A stretch of 64,000 nucleotides of DNA from a virus: positions 1 through 64,000 of the IMG/VR virus record IMGVR_UViG_3300021093_000054. One strand, given 5' to 3'. A program made the translations under genes and the position numbers. The notes under the pieces are model-generated. The model worked only from the letters and a program-made list of their open reading frames with translations, did not search any database and was not told the origin of the DNA. Positions 24,707 through 33,204 of this stretch are shown here, in pieces (position 1 is the stretch's first letter; the number at the start of each line of letters is the position of its first letter).

Positions 24707-24776
24707 GCCCCCTTCAAAATTGGGTCGACATTGAATGTCAACTCTCCACCACCTTGTTTCATTAAACAAGGAAAAA
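24707..24776. other. Convergent gap with two inverted repeats
   Basis: Between the sigma fusion and a lipoprotein gene lie GACATTGAATGTC (24726-24738) and CCTTGTTT...AAACAAGG (24753-24772). Neither has a T-run, so termination is possible but weakly supported. Confidence 0.45.
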
Positions 24777-25217
24777 TCATTGCCTTATCATCCAGAAGTA
24801 ATAGTTGGTACCATTACCGGATCCCATTGTTATATCTGTAAATTTTAATCCATTCATAAAACCCATATTCAAATTACCTTGATATATTGTTCCACTTAAA
24901 TTACCAAAAGGTGTAAAGTTTAATGTCAAATTATAAGCCGAAGCTGTTGGGTAAAAGGAATACAGACTTTCTATTCCATTATAAGTATATGTGTTTAAAT
25001 CTAAAAAAACAATGGTGTCATTCAAAGGAATTAGATTTCCAAATTCACCAACCCTATATTGATTTATAACCCAAACTTGTCCAACCAAATTATATGCCGT
25101 ATCGATTTGTGTTGAATCCGTAACTATTGGTTCTGGTGGATTTGGTGGTCCAAAATTTTCCTTATGACAGGATGTTAAACCTAACACAATAAATAAACTA
25201 ATTAAAAAGTATTTCAT
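24777..25217 (-). CDS. Lipoprotein, 146 aa
   Basis: Signal peptide MKYFLISLFIVLGLTSC with an LTSC lipobox (Cys 17), then a Pro-rich linker (GPPNPPEPIVTDST). A beta-rich domain follows (VGQVWVINQYRVGEF..., NLTLNFTPFGNLSGTI). The composition resembles Bacteroidetes surface lipoproteins, and such a protein from a phage could alter the host surface or block further infection (inference). Confidence 0.75.
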   Translation of the reverse strand: MKYFLISLFIVLGLTSCHKENFGPPNPPEPIVTDSTQIDTAYNLVGQVWVINQYRVGEFGNLIPLNDTIVFLDLNTYTYNGIESLYSFYPTASAYNLTLNFTPFGNLSGTIYQGNLNMGFMNGLKFTDITMGSGNGTNYYFWMIRQ

Positions 25218-25218
25218 A

Positions 25219-25494
25219 TTATCTTGTTACTAATGCTTCAATTTTACTTTTAACTTGGTCTGTAATTGTAAATTCTTTAACAGATGTAATTACAACAGAC
25301 TCATTCAATACTTTAGACGGAATGTGAACCAAAAAGGTATCACCATCAAAAAATGATAAATTGTTTTCCAATTCAATGCAACCGTGAACCATCTTCAAAA
25401 ACAATTTGAACTGAATTTGATCCATAAATGTTTCATTTACCAATTCACCCATCTTTTCGTGTGTGATTCTAATATTGTATCCTTGTTTATTCAT
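25219..25494 (-). CDS. Hypothetical protein, 91 aa
   Basis: Soluble alpha/beta protein (MNKQGYNIRITHEKMGELVN...). A host-type promoter 4 nt upstream makes it the head of an early unit with the lipoprotein gene. No family recognised. Confidence 0.65.
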   Translation of the reverse strand: MNKQGYNIRITHEKMGELVNETFMDQIQFKLFLKMVHGCIELENNLSFFDGDTFLVHIPSKVLNESVVITSVKEFTITDQVKSKIEALVTR

Positions 25495-25498
25495 AAGA

Positions 25499-25529
25499 CA
25501 AAGATATAAATAAAAATCAATTAAAACAA
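25499..25529 (-). promoter_or_regulatory. Host-type promoter (TTG-N20-TATCTTTG)
   Basis: TTG (25529-25527), 20-nt spacer, TATCTTTG (25506-25499), 4 nt to the ATG at 25494. It starts directly after the terminator of the upstream gene. Confidence 0.75.
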
Positions 25530-25565
25530 AAAACCCACAAATATTTTTTTACAAACTTTGTGGGT
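25525..25565 (-). terminator. Rho-independent terminator
   Basis: ACCCACAAA (25533-25541) pairs with TTTGTGGGT (25557-25565) and a T-rich run follows on the minus strand. It separates the NUDIX gene from the early unit to its left. Confidence 0.85.
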
Positions 25566-25653
25566 CTTTAAACTAAACCATTATTTTTTTAGAAGAAGGT
25601 GGATTAGGTTTTTTTGTAAAGATAAATATATAGGAGTTTTCAAAAAAATCAAA

Positions 25654-26073
25654 TTATTTTAAAACTTTTTGTATTAATTTCAATAATTGTTTGTTTTCTT
25701 TTGAAATATCAATATTTTTTTCAGAAAAATACTGACACTTAGTATGTTCGTGACCATCTTTTGCTCTTTCTAAATTTGGTAAAACTTTTTTTTTAGATTC
25801 AAATGAAAAAACATACATCATACCTTTTTTTGTTGTTCCATCATTTTTATATCTATTGATAAAACCAACTAAATCAATTTTATTTGGTAGTTTAATATTT
25901 GTTTCTTCTTTGTATTCTCTGATTGCTGCTTCCGTTGGTGATTCCTTACCTTCTATATGTCCTGAAGGTATTGACCATTGATTTGGTAATGATTCTTCTG
26001 GACTTCTTTTACAAAGTAGGACTTCATCATTGTGTTTTAAAATAACACCGGCATATCTTTTAAATTCATTCAT
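25654..26073 (-). CDS. NUDIX hydrolase
   Basis: A 139-aa protein with a textbook NUDIX box (GHIEGKESPTEAAIREYKEE followed by TN) at about residues 38-60. It cleaves nucleoside diphosphates linked to another group, for example mutagenic nucleotides, NADH or RNA caps; phages often carry one. The substrate is not predictable here. It diverges from the DUF192 gene with only 18 bp between the starts. Confidence 0.92.
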   Translation of the reverse strand: MNEFKRYAGVILKHNDEVLLCKRSPEESLPNQWSIPSGHIEGKESPTEAAIREYKEETNIKLPNKIDLVGFINRYKNDGTTKKGMMYVFSFESKKKVLPNLERAKDGHEHTKCQYFSEKNIDISKENKQLLKLIQKVLK

Positions 26074-26080
26074 GATACTA

Positions 26081-26088
26081 TATTTATA
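26081..26088 (+). promoter_or_regulatory. Candidate late-promoter box TATTTATA
   Basis: Ends 3 nt before the ATG at 26092 within an 18-bp divergent gap, so it must act on the spot. Its partial palindromy could serve both directions. Confidence 0.5.
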
Positions 26089-26091
26089 AAT

Positions 26092-26442
26092 ATGAATGAA
26101 GTAAAAATAAATAATAACCTATTCAATGTTATCACAGTTTTAACTGATAGAGACATTCAGAATGGTATGATGGGTAAAAAATTTAATGATAAATTTAATG
26201 GAATGTTATTTGTTATGGAATCAGGTCAACATTCTTTCTGGATGAAAAACTGTGAAACGTCACTTGATATTATTTTTATAAAAGATATGAAAGTTTCTAA
26301 AATACACAAAAACTGTTTACCTTGTAGGGAACAAAAATGTCCAACATATCCAGGTGAAGGTGACTTAATATTGGAAATTGCTGGTGGTGATTGTGATAAG
26401 TACGATATAAAAGAAGGTGATTCTGTATATATTGAAGCTTAG
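26092..26442 (+). CDS. DUF192 family protein
   Basis: A 116-aa protein matching the DUF192 pattern: TDRDIQNGMMGKKFNDKFNG, MLFVMESGQHSFWMKNCETS, LDIIFIKDMKVSKIH and a final ILEIAGGDCDKYDIKEGD. DUF192 is a small widespread beta-barrel of unknown biochemical role, often exported in bacteria. Here there is no signal peptide. The preceding late-type box suggests late expression. Confidence 0.85.
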   Translation: MNEVKINNNLFNVITVLTDRDIQNGMMGKKFNDKFNGMLFVMESGQHSFWMKNCETSLDIIFIKDMKVSKIHKNCLPCREQKCPTYPGEGDLILEIAGGDCDKYDIKEGDSVYIEA

Positions 26443-27086
26443 TTTTTAATATGAATTATATTGTCAAGTATATTTGGATTTATTAATAATTCATTTGGTG
26501 TTGTTTTTATCATAAGAGCCTTACCACTTTTTGATTTAGAAGATTTTATATTGGAAAAATCTAAAATTTCAACTTGGAATCTAGTTATTGAAGTGTATGT
26601 ACCATTTTTTAGTTTTTCACCATAAATTGAATTAAATTCTTTTAAATAGAAAATTGTGTATTCTGGAATTTTCTTTGAAAATTCAATTCCATCGTACGTA
26701 ACCCAGTTTTCTGAATTTTTAGTATTACTATATTCTTGAAAGGAATTTTCAATAGCAATTTTTAATTTACTTAAATTTTCAAAATCGCATTCAAATTTTA
26801 TTATGTAATCTGTATAATTTTCAGATATAATGACATTTGAAATTCCGTCTTGTTTGATTAAATTTTTTTTAAAATTAAATATTTTTTGTTTTATTTCTGG
26901 TAGTTTTAAATTTTTCTTACCATTTATACTATCTAATAACAATATGGATGATACATTTGTCTTACTTTGACTCAAGTTTATAACATATTTAAACTTTCCG
27001 CTACCATCGTTGTTTAATTGTATTTCATCTATAAGTTCGACACAAGATGTCAATAAAAAAAGTAATATGAAAAAAAAATATTTCAT
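26439..27086 (-). CDS. Lipoprotein, 215 aa
   Basis: Signal peptide (MKYFFFILLFLLTSC) with lipobox LTSC, Cys 15. The mature part alternates strands and amphipathic helices (VELIDEIQLNNDGSGKFKYV...). It resembles small Bacteroidetes lipoproteins that begin with a similar QLNxDGSG-type segment. It overlaps the methyltransferase gene by 1 bp. Surface role inferred only. Confidence 0.75.
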   Translation of the reverse strand: MKYFFFILLFLLTSCVELIDEIQLNNDGSGKFKYVINLSQSKTNVSSILLLDSINGKKNLKLPEIKQKIFNFKKNLIKQDGISNVIISENYTDYIIKFECDFENLSKLKIAIENSFQEYSNTKNSENWVTYDGIEFSKKIPEYTIFYLKEFNSIYGEKLKNGTYTSITRFQVEILDFSNIKSSKSKSGKALMIKTTPNELLINPNILDNIIHIKN

Positions 27087-27922
27087 TAATTTTCTAACTT
27101 ACTAATATGATTTTGTAGGTACCACATTGCTTTTTTCAAATCTTCCAGCTCTTTACTTGGGTCCTTTTTACCGGCTCTTGAAATATATTTAACGGTATTA
27201 CCAAGTGCAAAACCCAAATTCCAGGCATCAATAACTTTAATTGTTTCATATGGATTTTCTTCTCCACCGTAATGTAATGGGTGGTCAACAACTTCATATG
27301 GTCTCAAAATATCTTTAAGTGTATATATGTTTGGTTGTTTTCTTTCACCCCAAAATGCACCATCAATATAATATGTTTCAAAACTTGACCAATTAAGTGA
27401 ATCAACACCATTGTCAACATCTGGAATATTAATATTTGATGATTTATAATCATCAATATAAACAACACCACCTGGTTTTAGTCTTGGTAATGTGTTTTGT
27501 ACGTCTTGGACCAAACAATCAAATGTATGACAACCATCTATTTCTATAAAATCAAATAACAAATCGTTTGATTGTATAAACTTAGGTACTGTTTCTAGTG
27601 AGGATCCAGGAACTAAGTTTAGATAGATTTCGTGTTTTTTTGCTTCTTCTGCCAAAATTTCAAAGTTAGGTACCGTACATTCGTGTTCACACAAATCAAA
27701 TACGTGAATAGAAACTGGGTTATTAGGATATTGACCAGAGTTTTTCATAGATGCAATCACATCACAAATTAGTAATGCTGAATGACCCATATTAAATCCA
27801 ATTTGGATTAATGATTCTGGTTTATAATTTGAAATTAAATCACTTAAAGTTTTTTGTCTTTCTGGAAACCAACTAATGTTTCCTTCTTGACAATCATTTC
27901 TCATTCCTTCTAATAATTCCAT
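27086..27922 (-). CDS. Fusion of a class I methyltransferase-like domain with DUF3310
   Basis: A 278-aa protein. Residues 1-205 look like a SAM-dependent methyltransferase of the CmcI/TylF-like type: IQIGFNMGHSALLICDV (motif I), ISVIDxC-like VSIHVFDLCEH, FDFIEIDGCHTFDC and LPRLKPGGVVYIDDY. Residues 208-278 are DUF3310: YEVVDHPLHYGGEENPYETI, FALGNTVKYISRAGKK and ELEDLKKAMWYLQ. DUF3310 is a small phage domain sometimes linked to nucleotide metabolism. The fusion suggests methylation of a small or nucleotide-linked substrate (inference). Confidence 0.85.
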   Translation of the reverse strand: MELLEGMRNDCQEGNISWFPERQKTLSDLISNYKPESLIQIGFNMGHSALLICDVIASMKNSGQYPNNPVSIHVFDLCEHECTVPNFEILAEEAKKHEIYLNLVPGSSLETVPKFIQSNDLLFDFIEIDGCHTFDCLVQDVQNTLPRLKPGGVVYIDDYKSSNINIPDVDNGVDSLNWSSFETYYIDGAFWGERKQPNIYTLKDILRPYEVVDHPLHYGGEENPYETIKVIDAWNLGFALGNTVKYISRAGKKDPSKELEDLKKAMWYLQNHISKLEN

Positions 27923-27928
27923 TATTTT

Positions 27929-28057
27929 TTAATATTTTCTTTTTTTATTTTCTATTTGAATTTTACTACTAAAATTTCTGATTTTCTTACCCAAATCCAT
28001 ATCATTGGGTGTTTCTTCAATCAATTCTTTGATTTTTTCTACTGGGATTGTTGCCAT
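27929..28057 (-). CDS. Small hypothetical protein, 42 aa
   Basis: Encodes MATIPVEKIKELIEETPNDM... ending in a Lys/Arg-rich tail. It fits exactly between neighbours (6 and 2 bp gaps). No family recognised. Confidence 0.45.
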   Translation of the reverse strand: MATIPVEKIKELIEETPNDMDLGKKIRNFSSKIQIENKKRKY

Positions 28058-28059
28058 AG

Positions 28060-28836
28060 TTATACGTTTAATTCTTGTTTGGATTTTTTATAATTTTCAA
28101 TCATTTGTTTTTGTCCAACATAAGCAATCAACTTTCTTTTAAACATTGGTAGTAGTGTTTCATTTATTGGAAAATCACCCCTACTTATCATTTCAATTAC
28201 AGGGAGTTTCTTTTTATCTTCTGTTGTCCACTGACTAAAACTATCAATAATCTTTGGGATTGTCAAACTTTTTTTGTCTCCTGAATATATTAAATTAGTA
28301 ACAACTTTACTTTCTGGCGACCCCTTTGCTGCTGGTTTTTTTTCATATTCCCAGATGTTTATTACATTACCAATTGTAAAATAAAAATAACCTTTATTTT
28401 CTAAAATATTTTTATTGTTCTTTTTTACTTTGAGATGAATACTATCATATACAAGTTCCCAAACTGATTTTGCCATTCCAAAATATTCGTAAATTCTTGG
28501 TGCCGAATAAGATAGAATCTTTATAAATTCTTCATATTCATCTTTGGACATTACTGGAACGTCTTTGATTTTTAAATCCTTTACAAGTAATTCATCATCA
28601 ACTGTTTGGAATTTCTTATTTGTATATAGGAGTTTTTTATCTTTTACTAATGTTTGGACATTTGCTAAATGTAATGATAGTTCAATAAAACCTGGATATA
28701 ATTCCATATTATCGAGTTTTTCACCCATTTTTTGAAAGTACGATAAAAGTTTGTATTCTTTGTGTTCTCTGTCAATTGGTTTTTCAAACATCCAGTCGGT
28801 GTTCATTAAAAATTCTATTTTCTTTTTTCTTGCCAT
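28060..28836 (-). CDS. Conserved-looking hypothetical protein, 258 aa
   Basis: Soluble protein with a helical first half and a beta segment near residue 150 (GYFYFTIGNVINIWEYEKKP). The C-terminal KRKLIAYVGQKQMIENYKKS is basic. Size and composition are typical of a structural or replication accessory protein, but no family is recognised. Confidence 0.65.
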   Translation of the reverse strand: MARKKKIEFLMNTDWMFEKPIDREHKEYKLLSYFQKMGEKLDNMELYPGFIELSLHLANVQTLVKDKKLLYTNKKFQTVDDELLVKDLKIKDVPVMSKDEYEEFIKILSYSAPRIYEYFGMAKSVWELVYDSIHLKVKKNNKNILENKGYFYFTIGNVINIWEYEKKPAAKGSPESKVVTNLIYSGDKKSLTIPKIIDSFSQWTTEDKKKLPVIEMISRGDFPINETLLPMFKRKLIAYVGQKQMIENYKKSKQELNV

Positions 28837-28874
28837 CTGACATAATAATAATCATTTAATATAACCTGTAAATA

Positions 28875-30407
28875 TTAATTAATCCTCATAACGATATATT
28901 CAGTACTATTGATTGTTATTTCTTCATATTGACCATCGTAACCATTAAGAGTTTCACCATAGTCGGCATTATTTTTTAAATCTTCTTTGAGTTCTTCCAA
29001 ATCCATAAAATCTGAAAAATCTGTATAACCCATATCTCTTAAAAAACTTAATGCGTCTCTTTCTATATCATCCAAATAGTTTTCAACGGCTTCTCCAATA
29101 TCGTCATCACTTGGGTCACCATCTGGATTATCTTTTATTTCTTGTATTTCATATTCAATATCAGATATTCTTTCGTCTCTAGTTTCTTCTTGTTCTTCTG
29201 TGTCTTCATCGTCATAAATTTGATGTGGTGAAACAACGGCACCATTTTTATATAAAACCCAATGACTTCTTGACGAGTCGTTACTTGTATTTTTATATTG
29301 AAACCTATTACCTTCGGAATCTTCAAAATCAAAAACATTACCATCTTCTTTTGTAGGTAATGAAATTGGTGCTCTCACACCTTCATATTCATAAACCCAT
29401 TTTTCCATTTCAAGTAACCAAATTTCTTCTTCTTGGTCATCACTTAGTTGGTTTTCAACACCATACGAATCTGGAGAATCCCTAACCCATTCTTCAACAG
29501 CGTCTTCAAAATAATCTTTAACCTTTTCTGAATCAATGTAGTTGGATAAATAATCTTTACTGAAATAATCATTTGGCCTATCTAACATATCTTCATAATA
29601 TGCCTCAACAGAATCTTCAACTTCACTCATTGTTCCAACGGCATATTCATAACCAGTTGATAATGATTCAAAAGATGTCATATCATAGTGTGTTCCATAT
29701 GGGTATAAATCATAGACATCAGTTTTATCATCTGTTAAAGTTTCAATTTCTTCTTCAATTTCATCTATTTTTTCTTGCAATTCATCATACTTTTCATCAT
29801 AATCTTCTAGTTCGGTACTAAGATTTGATTGTTCTTCTTCTAATTCTTCTAATCTATTTTTTAATTCTTGTAGTTCTTCTTTTTCGTCACTATCCAAATA
29901 ATTTAGTTCATTCCTATCTGTTGCATATATAAATGCCGCGTGTGCTTTTTCGCCTTCTTCGTTAGTATCATTTAAATTCCATTCGTTTTCTTCTCTTCTA
30001 ACTTCCTGTTCATCAAATTTTGCTTTTTGTTTTCTTGCCGCAATTACTTTTTCATATGGTGTTGACCAGTATCTTTTAGATCCGAATACTTCAACATTAT
30101 CTAATGATTTTATTTTTGTATGTGATATATCGATATTTCCATTGACTTTAATTGGTCCCAAATCTGTAAGATGTATTTCATTTTTGAATGGTTGAAAATC
30201 TAAGGACCCGTCAATGACAAGTTTTTTTCCTCTAAACGCTCTTAGTTTTGGTATTAAGTTTGCTTGATAATAAACATTTTTTAATAAGACATAGTATTCT
30301 TCTGGTGAAATTACAATTTCTTGTTCACCTTGTTCACTTTGTTCTTTAATTATGTTTTTAATCAACTTAATTAGATTTGACTCTGTCAATTTCAAAACTT
30401 TTTTCAT
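28875..30407 (-). CDS. Large acidic coiled-coil protein with capsid-targeting-like N-terminus
   Basis: A 510-aa protein. Residues 1-22 (MKKVLKLTESNLIKLIKNII then KE) are an amphipathic helix ending in IKE. Then comes a segment with a right-handed-helix-like pattern (GKKLVIDGSLDFQPFKNEIH, GPIKVNGNIDISHTKIKSLD), then a long acidic coiled coil (EELEEEQSNLSTELEDYDEK). The remainder is very acidic. A candidate internal head protein released from its propeptide by a prohead protease (inference). The ATG at 30407 is chosen; the longer frame starts with TTG. Confidence 0.75.
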   Translation of the reverse strand: MKKVLKLTESNLIKLIKNIIKEQSEQGEQEIVISPEEYYVLLKNVYYQANLIPKLRAFRGKKLVIDGSLDFQPFKNEIHLTDLGPIKVNGNIDISHTKIKSLDNVEVFGSKRYWSTPYEKVIAARKQKAKFDEQEVRREENEWNLNDTNEEGEKAHAAFIYATDRNELNYLDSDEKEELQELKNRLEELEEEQSNLSTELEDYDEKYDELQEKIDEIEEEIETLTDDKTDVYDLYPYGTHYDMTSFESLSTGYEYAVGTMSEVEDSVEAYYEDMLDRPNDYFSKDYLSNYIDSEKVKDYFEDAVEEWVRDSPDSYGVENQLSDDQEEEIWLLEMEKWVYEYEGVRAPISLPTKEDGNVFDFEDSEGNRFQYKNTSNDSSRSHWVLYKNGAVVSPHQIYDDEDTEEQEETRDERISDIEYEIQEIKDNPDGDPSDDDIGEAVENYLDDIERDALSFLRDMGYTDFSDFMDLEELKEDLKNNADYGETLNGYDGQYEEITINSTEYIVMRIN

Positions 30408-30412
30408 ACAAC

Positions 30413-30420
30413 AATAAATA
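30413..30420 (-). promoter_or_regulatory. Candidate late-promoter box TATTTATT
   Basis: Minus-sense box ending 5 nt before the ATG at 30407, preceded by GGG. Confidence 0.45.
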
Positions 30421-30452
30421 CCCAAAACTTTACAAATATGAATGTTTGAAGA

Positions 30453-30460
30453 TATTTATA
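30453..30460 (+). promoter_or_regulatory. Candidate late-promoter box TATTTATA
   Basis: Plus-sense box 30 nt before the small gene at 30491, back to back with the minus box at 30413. Confidence 0.4.
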
Positions 30461-30490
30461 TAGAAATAAACCTAATAAAAACAAATTATT

Positions 30491-30640
30491 ATGGGATGTG
30501 GTTGTAAGAACAAAGGAAACCAAGCGGCAGCACCTCAACAAGCAACAAGAACTGAACCGGCACCAAAACCAGCTGTTCAGAATCAAACTGTACAAGAGTC
30601 TGTTAAAAAAGTAATCGAAAAGTATTACAATAAAAAATAA
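30491..30640 (+). CDS. Small Cys-rich N-terminus protein, 49 aa
   Basis: Begins MGCGCKNKGNQAAAPQQATR, then a Pro/Ala/Gln-rich middle and a basic helical end (SVKKVIEKYYNKK). GC-rich codons stand out from the AT-rich surroundings, which supports translation. A strong terminator follows. Its MGCGC start resembles other tiny phage proteins of unknown role. Confidence 0.7.
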   Translation: MGCGCKNKGNQAAAPQQATRTEPAPKPAVQNQTVQESVKKVIEKYYNKK

Positions 30641-30665
30641 TTTCCTTTGGCCAAAGAAAAATTAA

Positions 30666-30692
30666 GGGTGGAAAATTTTTCCACCTTTTTTT
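30666..30692 (+). terminator. Rho-independent terminator, plus strand
   Basis: Stem GGTGGAAAA/TTTTCCACC centred near 30676 followed by a seven-T run. It ends the small gene at 30491. Confidence 0.88.
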
Positions 30693-30693
30693 G

Positions 30694-30701
30694 TATTTAT
30701 A
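30694..30701 (+). promoter_or_regulatory. Candidate late-promoter box TATTTATA
   Basis: Directly after the terminator and ending 4 nt before the ATG at 30706. Confidence 0.5.
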
Positions 30702-30705
30702 AGAT

Positions 30706-31830
30706 ATGGCAAAATTAGATCAATTTCTTGAGTGGTTCCACGATGGTAGAGAATATTATTACAATAATTTATTAAACACATTTCAAACGACTCGTAAATT
30801 TCTCCAAACCGTAATTAAATATGGTGAACAAGACAATATTGATATTTCATATATTCCATCTAGTGAATTTGAAGAAGATGAAGGATTATTTGACTTTTTA
30901 GCTGAAAATGGTTTTTTAGATGATATAAAATATGGAGATTTAGAAGACCATTTAAGAAATTATTATCTTCTTTGGTTGATGAATAAAGATGAAATCGGAT
31001 GTTTGAAATTTATATGTGATAATATCCTTACAGATGTTGAACCAAGAGATGATGGGTACTGGTTAAGGTTAAGGGATAGAGAAGAACTTGCTGATTTTTT
31101 TAGAAGTAGTAGTAGAAGAAGTGACTATGATTTACAAGATATTGCAAAACAAGTATTAGGTGATGGTCTTGATTATGATAGATATTGGAATACAACTGAT
31201 GATGTTTATAGAGATGTTATTGAAGAACTGGATGAAAAAAATATTCGAACTCTTGCAAATTACATTTTAGGAAGTATTGGAAATATCGATTTAAATACTG
31301 ATGATTATAATTCAGATTTTTTTGAAGAATTGGCTCAAATACAAGCTCGTGATGGTGTATTTCAAATTACCCAGGATAATGTAATGTCTTTAATTAAAGA
31401 TGATGACGCTATGAATGAATTAATGAATGGTAAGGATTTATCTGATTTGAAAAGTGATTTATATTCAATACATAGTAATGCTTATAACAGTACTTATGAA
31501 AATACGATATATAGTCAAGTTATGGAAGGGCTTAAAGAATATTTTTCATCCCCAATTGATGTAGTTGCAACAAAAGTTGGTGAAAAAACAAAATATATTT
31601 CATACATTAAAATTCGTGATTTCTACGGTAATGTTATGAAATTTATTGAAGGAAATCTTGGTGGTGGTTGGAATGAAAGTGTTTTAGAATACTTTGGTTC
31701 ATATACAGGAATGATGAATCAACTATTCAGAGAAGATGTTTATGAACCAATTGATTTTAGAATCGATGACTATCCAGATTATAGAGAAGTTGACAAAGCA
31801 ATAAATGATTACTTCAGTGACTACATTTAA
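30706..31830 (+). CDS. Hypothetical acidic protein, 374 aa
   Basis: Acidic, Asp/Tyr-rich soluble protein starting MAKLDQFLEWFHDGREYYYN. No signal, membrane or known motif. A terminator and late-type box precede it, and one more plus-strand gene of similar character follows. Both may be virion or assembly proteins (inference). Function unknown. Confidence 0.7.
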   Translation: MAKLDQFLEWFHDGREYYYNNLLNTFQTTRKFLQTVIKYGEQDNIDISYIPSSEFEEDEGLFDFLAENGFLDDIKYGDLEDHLRNYYLLWLMNKDEIGCLKFICDNILTDVEPRDDGYWLRLRDREELADFFRSSSRRSDYDLQDIAKQVLGDGLDYDRYWNTTDDVYRDVIEELDEKNIRTLANYILGSIGNIDLNTDDYNSDFFEELAQIQARDGVFQITQDNVMSLIKDDDAMNELMNGKDLSDLKSDLYSIHSNAYNSTYENTIYSQVMEGLKEYFSSPIDVVATKVGEKTKYISYIKIRDFYGNVMKFIEGNLGGGWNESVLEYFGSYTGMMNQLFREDVYEPIDFRIDDYPDYREVDKAINDYFSDYI

Positions 31831-31834
31831 CAAC

Positions 31835-31842
31835 TATTTATA
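31835..31842 (+). promoter_or_regulatory. Candidate late-promoter box TATTTATA
   Basis: Located 40 nt before the ATG at 31883, in the only gap between the two plus-strand genes. Confidence 0.4.
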
Positions 31843-31882
31843 AATTAAATTAAAACTTGTATCCATTATAAAAAAATGGAAT

Positions 31883-32578
31883 ATGAGAAAAATTAACAAA
31901 AATTCAAGAAGAGGTATTGTAAACCTATTTGCCGATTTTATTCTTACAAGAATAGATAAAAAAGAAAATTCAATTATCCAGGTAACAGATTGTGAATCAT
32001 TTATGGTTATCCACGGACAAACAACATCAAAAGACGTATTGGATTTAGATAAAATTAAAACAGACTTTTTTGAGTGGTTTAAAGATATTTTAGATGTGGT
32101 TGGAATAAAACAGATTAATACTTTAGATATTATCCGTTACGACCAGGAAATCAACAACATTGAAAAGGGTTGGATTAATGTAAATAAAGAAGTGTTCGTT
32201 GAAGAAGATGAACCTATTCACGAACTTAATGTATCTTCTGAATTTCCATACGGTTACAGTTTAAATTGTGGTAGACTTATGACTTATTATTCACACTATG
32301 TTTTTAATCATATGTATAGTCTTATGGGTGTTGACAGTTTGAAATTTTATTTCACAAAAGAAGAAGATGAAAATGAAGATTTAAAAATTAAAATTATATC
32401 TGATTCTAAATATAACAAAGACATTATCAAATCTTTAGTACTTGACGTATTTTCTTTTGATTTAGAAGACTTTAAAGAATATGTTAAGGATTATGACCTT
32501 TTACAAGACATCTTATTTCCTGGTAAAGATAAACCATATACAAAACAAGATAAGTTAGAACACATAATAGTATTCTAA
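31883..32578 (+). CDS. Hypothetical protein, 231 aa
   Basis: Soluble alpha/beta protein. It opens with a basic helix (MRKINKNSRRGIVNLFADFI); a central NVSSEFPYGYSLNCGRLMTY may be a conserved loop, and the C-terminus is acidic. It ends just before a bidirectional terminator. No family recognised. Confidence 0.7.
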   Translation: MRKINKNSRRGIVNLFADFILTRIDKKENSIIQVTDCESFMVIHGQTTSKDVLDLDKIKTDFFEWFKDILDVVGIKQINTLDIIRYDQEINNIEKGWINVNKEVFVEEDEPIHELNVSSEFPYGYSLNCGRLMTYYSHYVFNHMYSLMGVDSLKFYFTKEEDENEDLKIKIISDSKYNKDIIKSLVLDVFSFDLEDFKEYVKDYDLLQDILFPGKDKPYTKQDKLEHIIVF

Positions 32579-32583
32579 AAAGA

Positions 32584-32610
32584 AACCCCACCTTTTGAGT
32601 GGGGTTTTTT
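32584..32610. terminator. Bidirectional rho-independent terminator
   Basis: AACCCCAC pairs with GTGGGGTT around a TTTTGA-type loop. T-runs are available on both strands, between convergent genes ending at 32578 and 32613. Confidence 0.9.
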
Positions 32611-32612
32611 AT

Positions 32613-32897
32613 TTAATCAATTAAAAATCCTTTTATTATTTCAAAACCTTCATTGATATCGTCAAAGTCTCTATCTGGTGCAAAAAGTTCTGTATTTGGG
32701 TTATCTTCTGGAGATTCAATCAACATAAAAGCCGGAACATATTCATTACCTGTTACTTCAACAAATAAATCGTATTCCGCTTCGTGTTCGTGAATATCTC
32801 GATCAACATATGGAATATTTTCTTTATCCAACATTTCTTTTAGGTCCACACAGAAAGGACAACCTTTCATTGTGAATAACACTGCTAACTTATCCAT
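32613..32897 (-). CDS. Glutaredoxin-like protein
   Basis: A 94-aa thioredoxin-fold protein with FTMKGCPFCVDLKEML (CPFC active site at about 13-16), a DRDIH turn and YVPAFML supplying the cis-Pro. T4-type phages use glutaredoxin to reduce ribonucleotide reductase. Overlaps the thioredoxin gene by 8 bp. Confidence 0.9.
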   Translation of the reverse strand: MDKLAVLFTMKGCPFCVDLKEMLDKENIPYVDRDIHEHEAEYDLFVEVTGNEYVPAFMLIESPEDNPNTELFAPDRDFDDINEGFEIIKGFLID

Positions 32898-33204
32898 TAA
32901 TTAATTCTGTTACTAATCCGTTTATTTGTCCTTCACTTAACATACCAACTCTCGTTTCAATAACTTGTCCTGCATTAAATATTTTTACAGTTGGGATGCT
33001 TCTAACACCAAGGGCTGCACTTACTTCTTGATTTAAATCGACATTCATTGTGTACATTTTAACATCTGAAGTATTTTGATTTGCTACTTTTTCAAAAGCT
33101 GGTTTCATCATACGACAAGGTCCACACCATTCTGCCCAGAATTCAACAATAACTTTCTTTCCGGCATTAATTTCATTTTGTAAGTCAACACTACTAATTT
33201 CCAT
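32890..33204 (-). CDS. trxA: Thioredoxin
   Basis: A 104-aa classical thioredoxin with VIVEFWAEWCGPCRMMKPAF (WCGPC), VDLNQEVSAALGVRS and IPTVKIF with the cis-Pro. It reduces disulfides, for instance in ribonucleotide reductase. The ATG at 33204 is chosen since the codon before it is GTG. Its pairing with the glutaredoxin gives a two-gene redox unit. Confidence 0.95.
   Translation of the reverse strand: MEISSVDLQNEINAGKKVIVEFWAEWCGPCRMMKPAFEKVANQNTSDVKMYTMNVDLNQEVSAALGVRSIPTVKIFNAGQVIETRVGMLSEGQINGLVTELING

Noticed and set aside
24753-24772. Rho-independent terminator CCTTGTTT...AAACAAGG
   Set aside because: Good stem but no T-run on either strand, so it is reported only as an inverted repeat.
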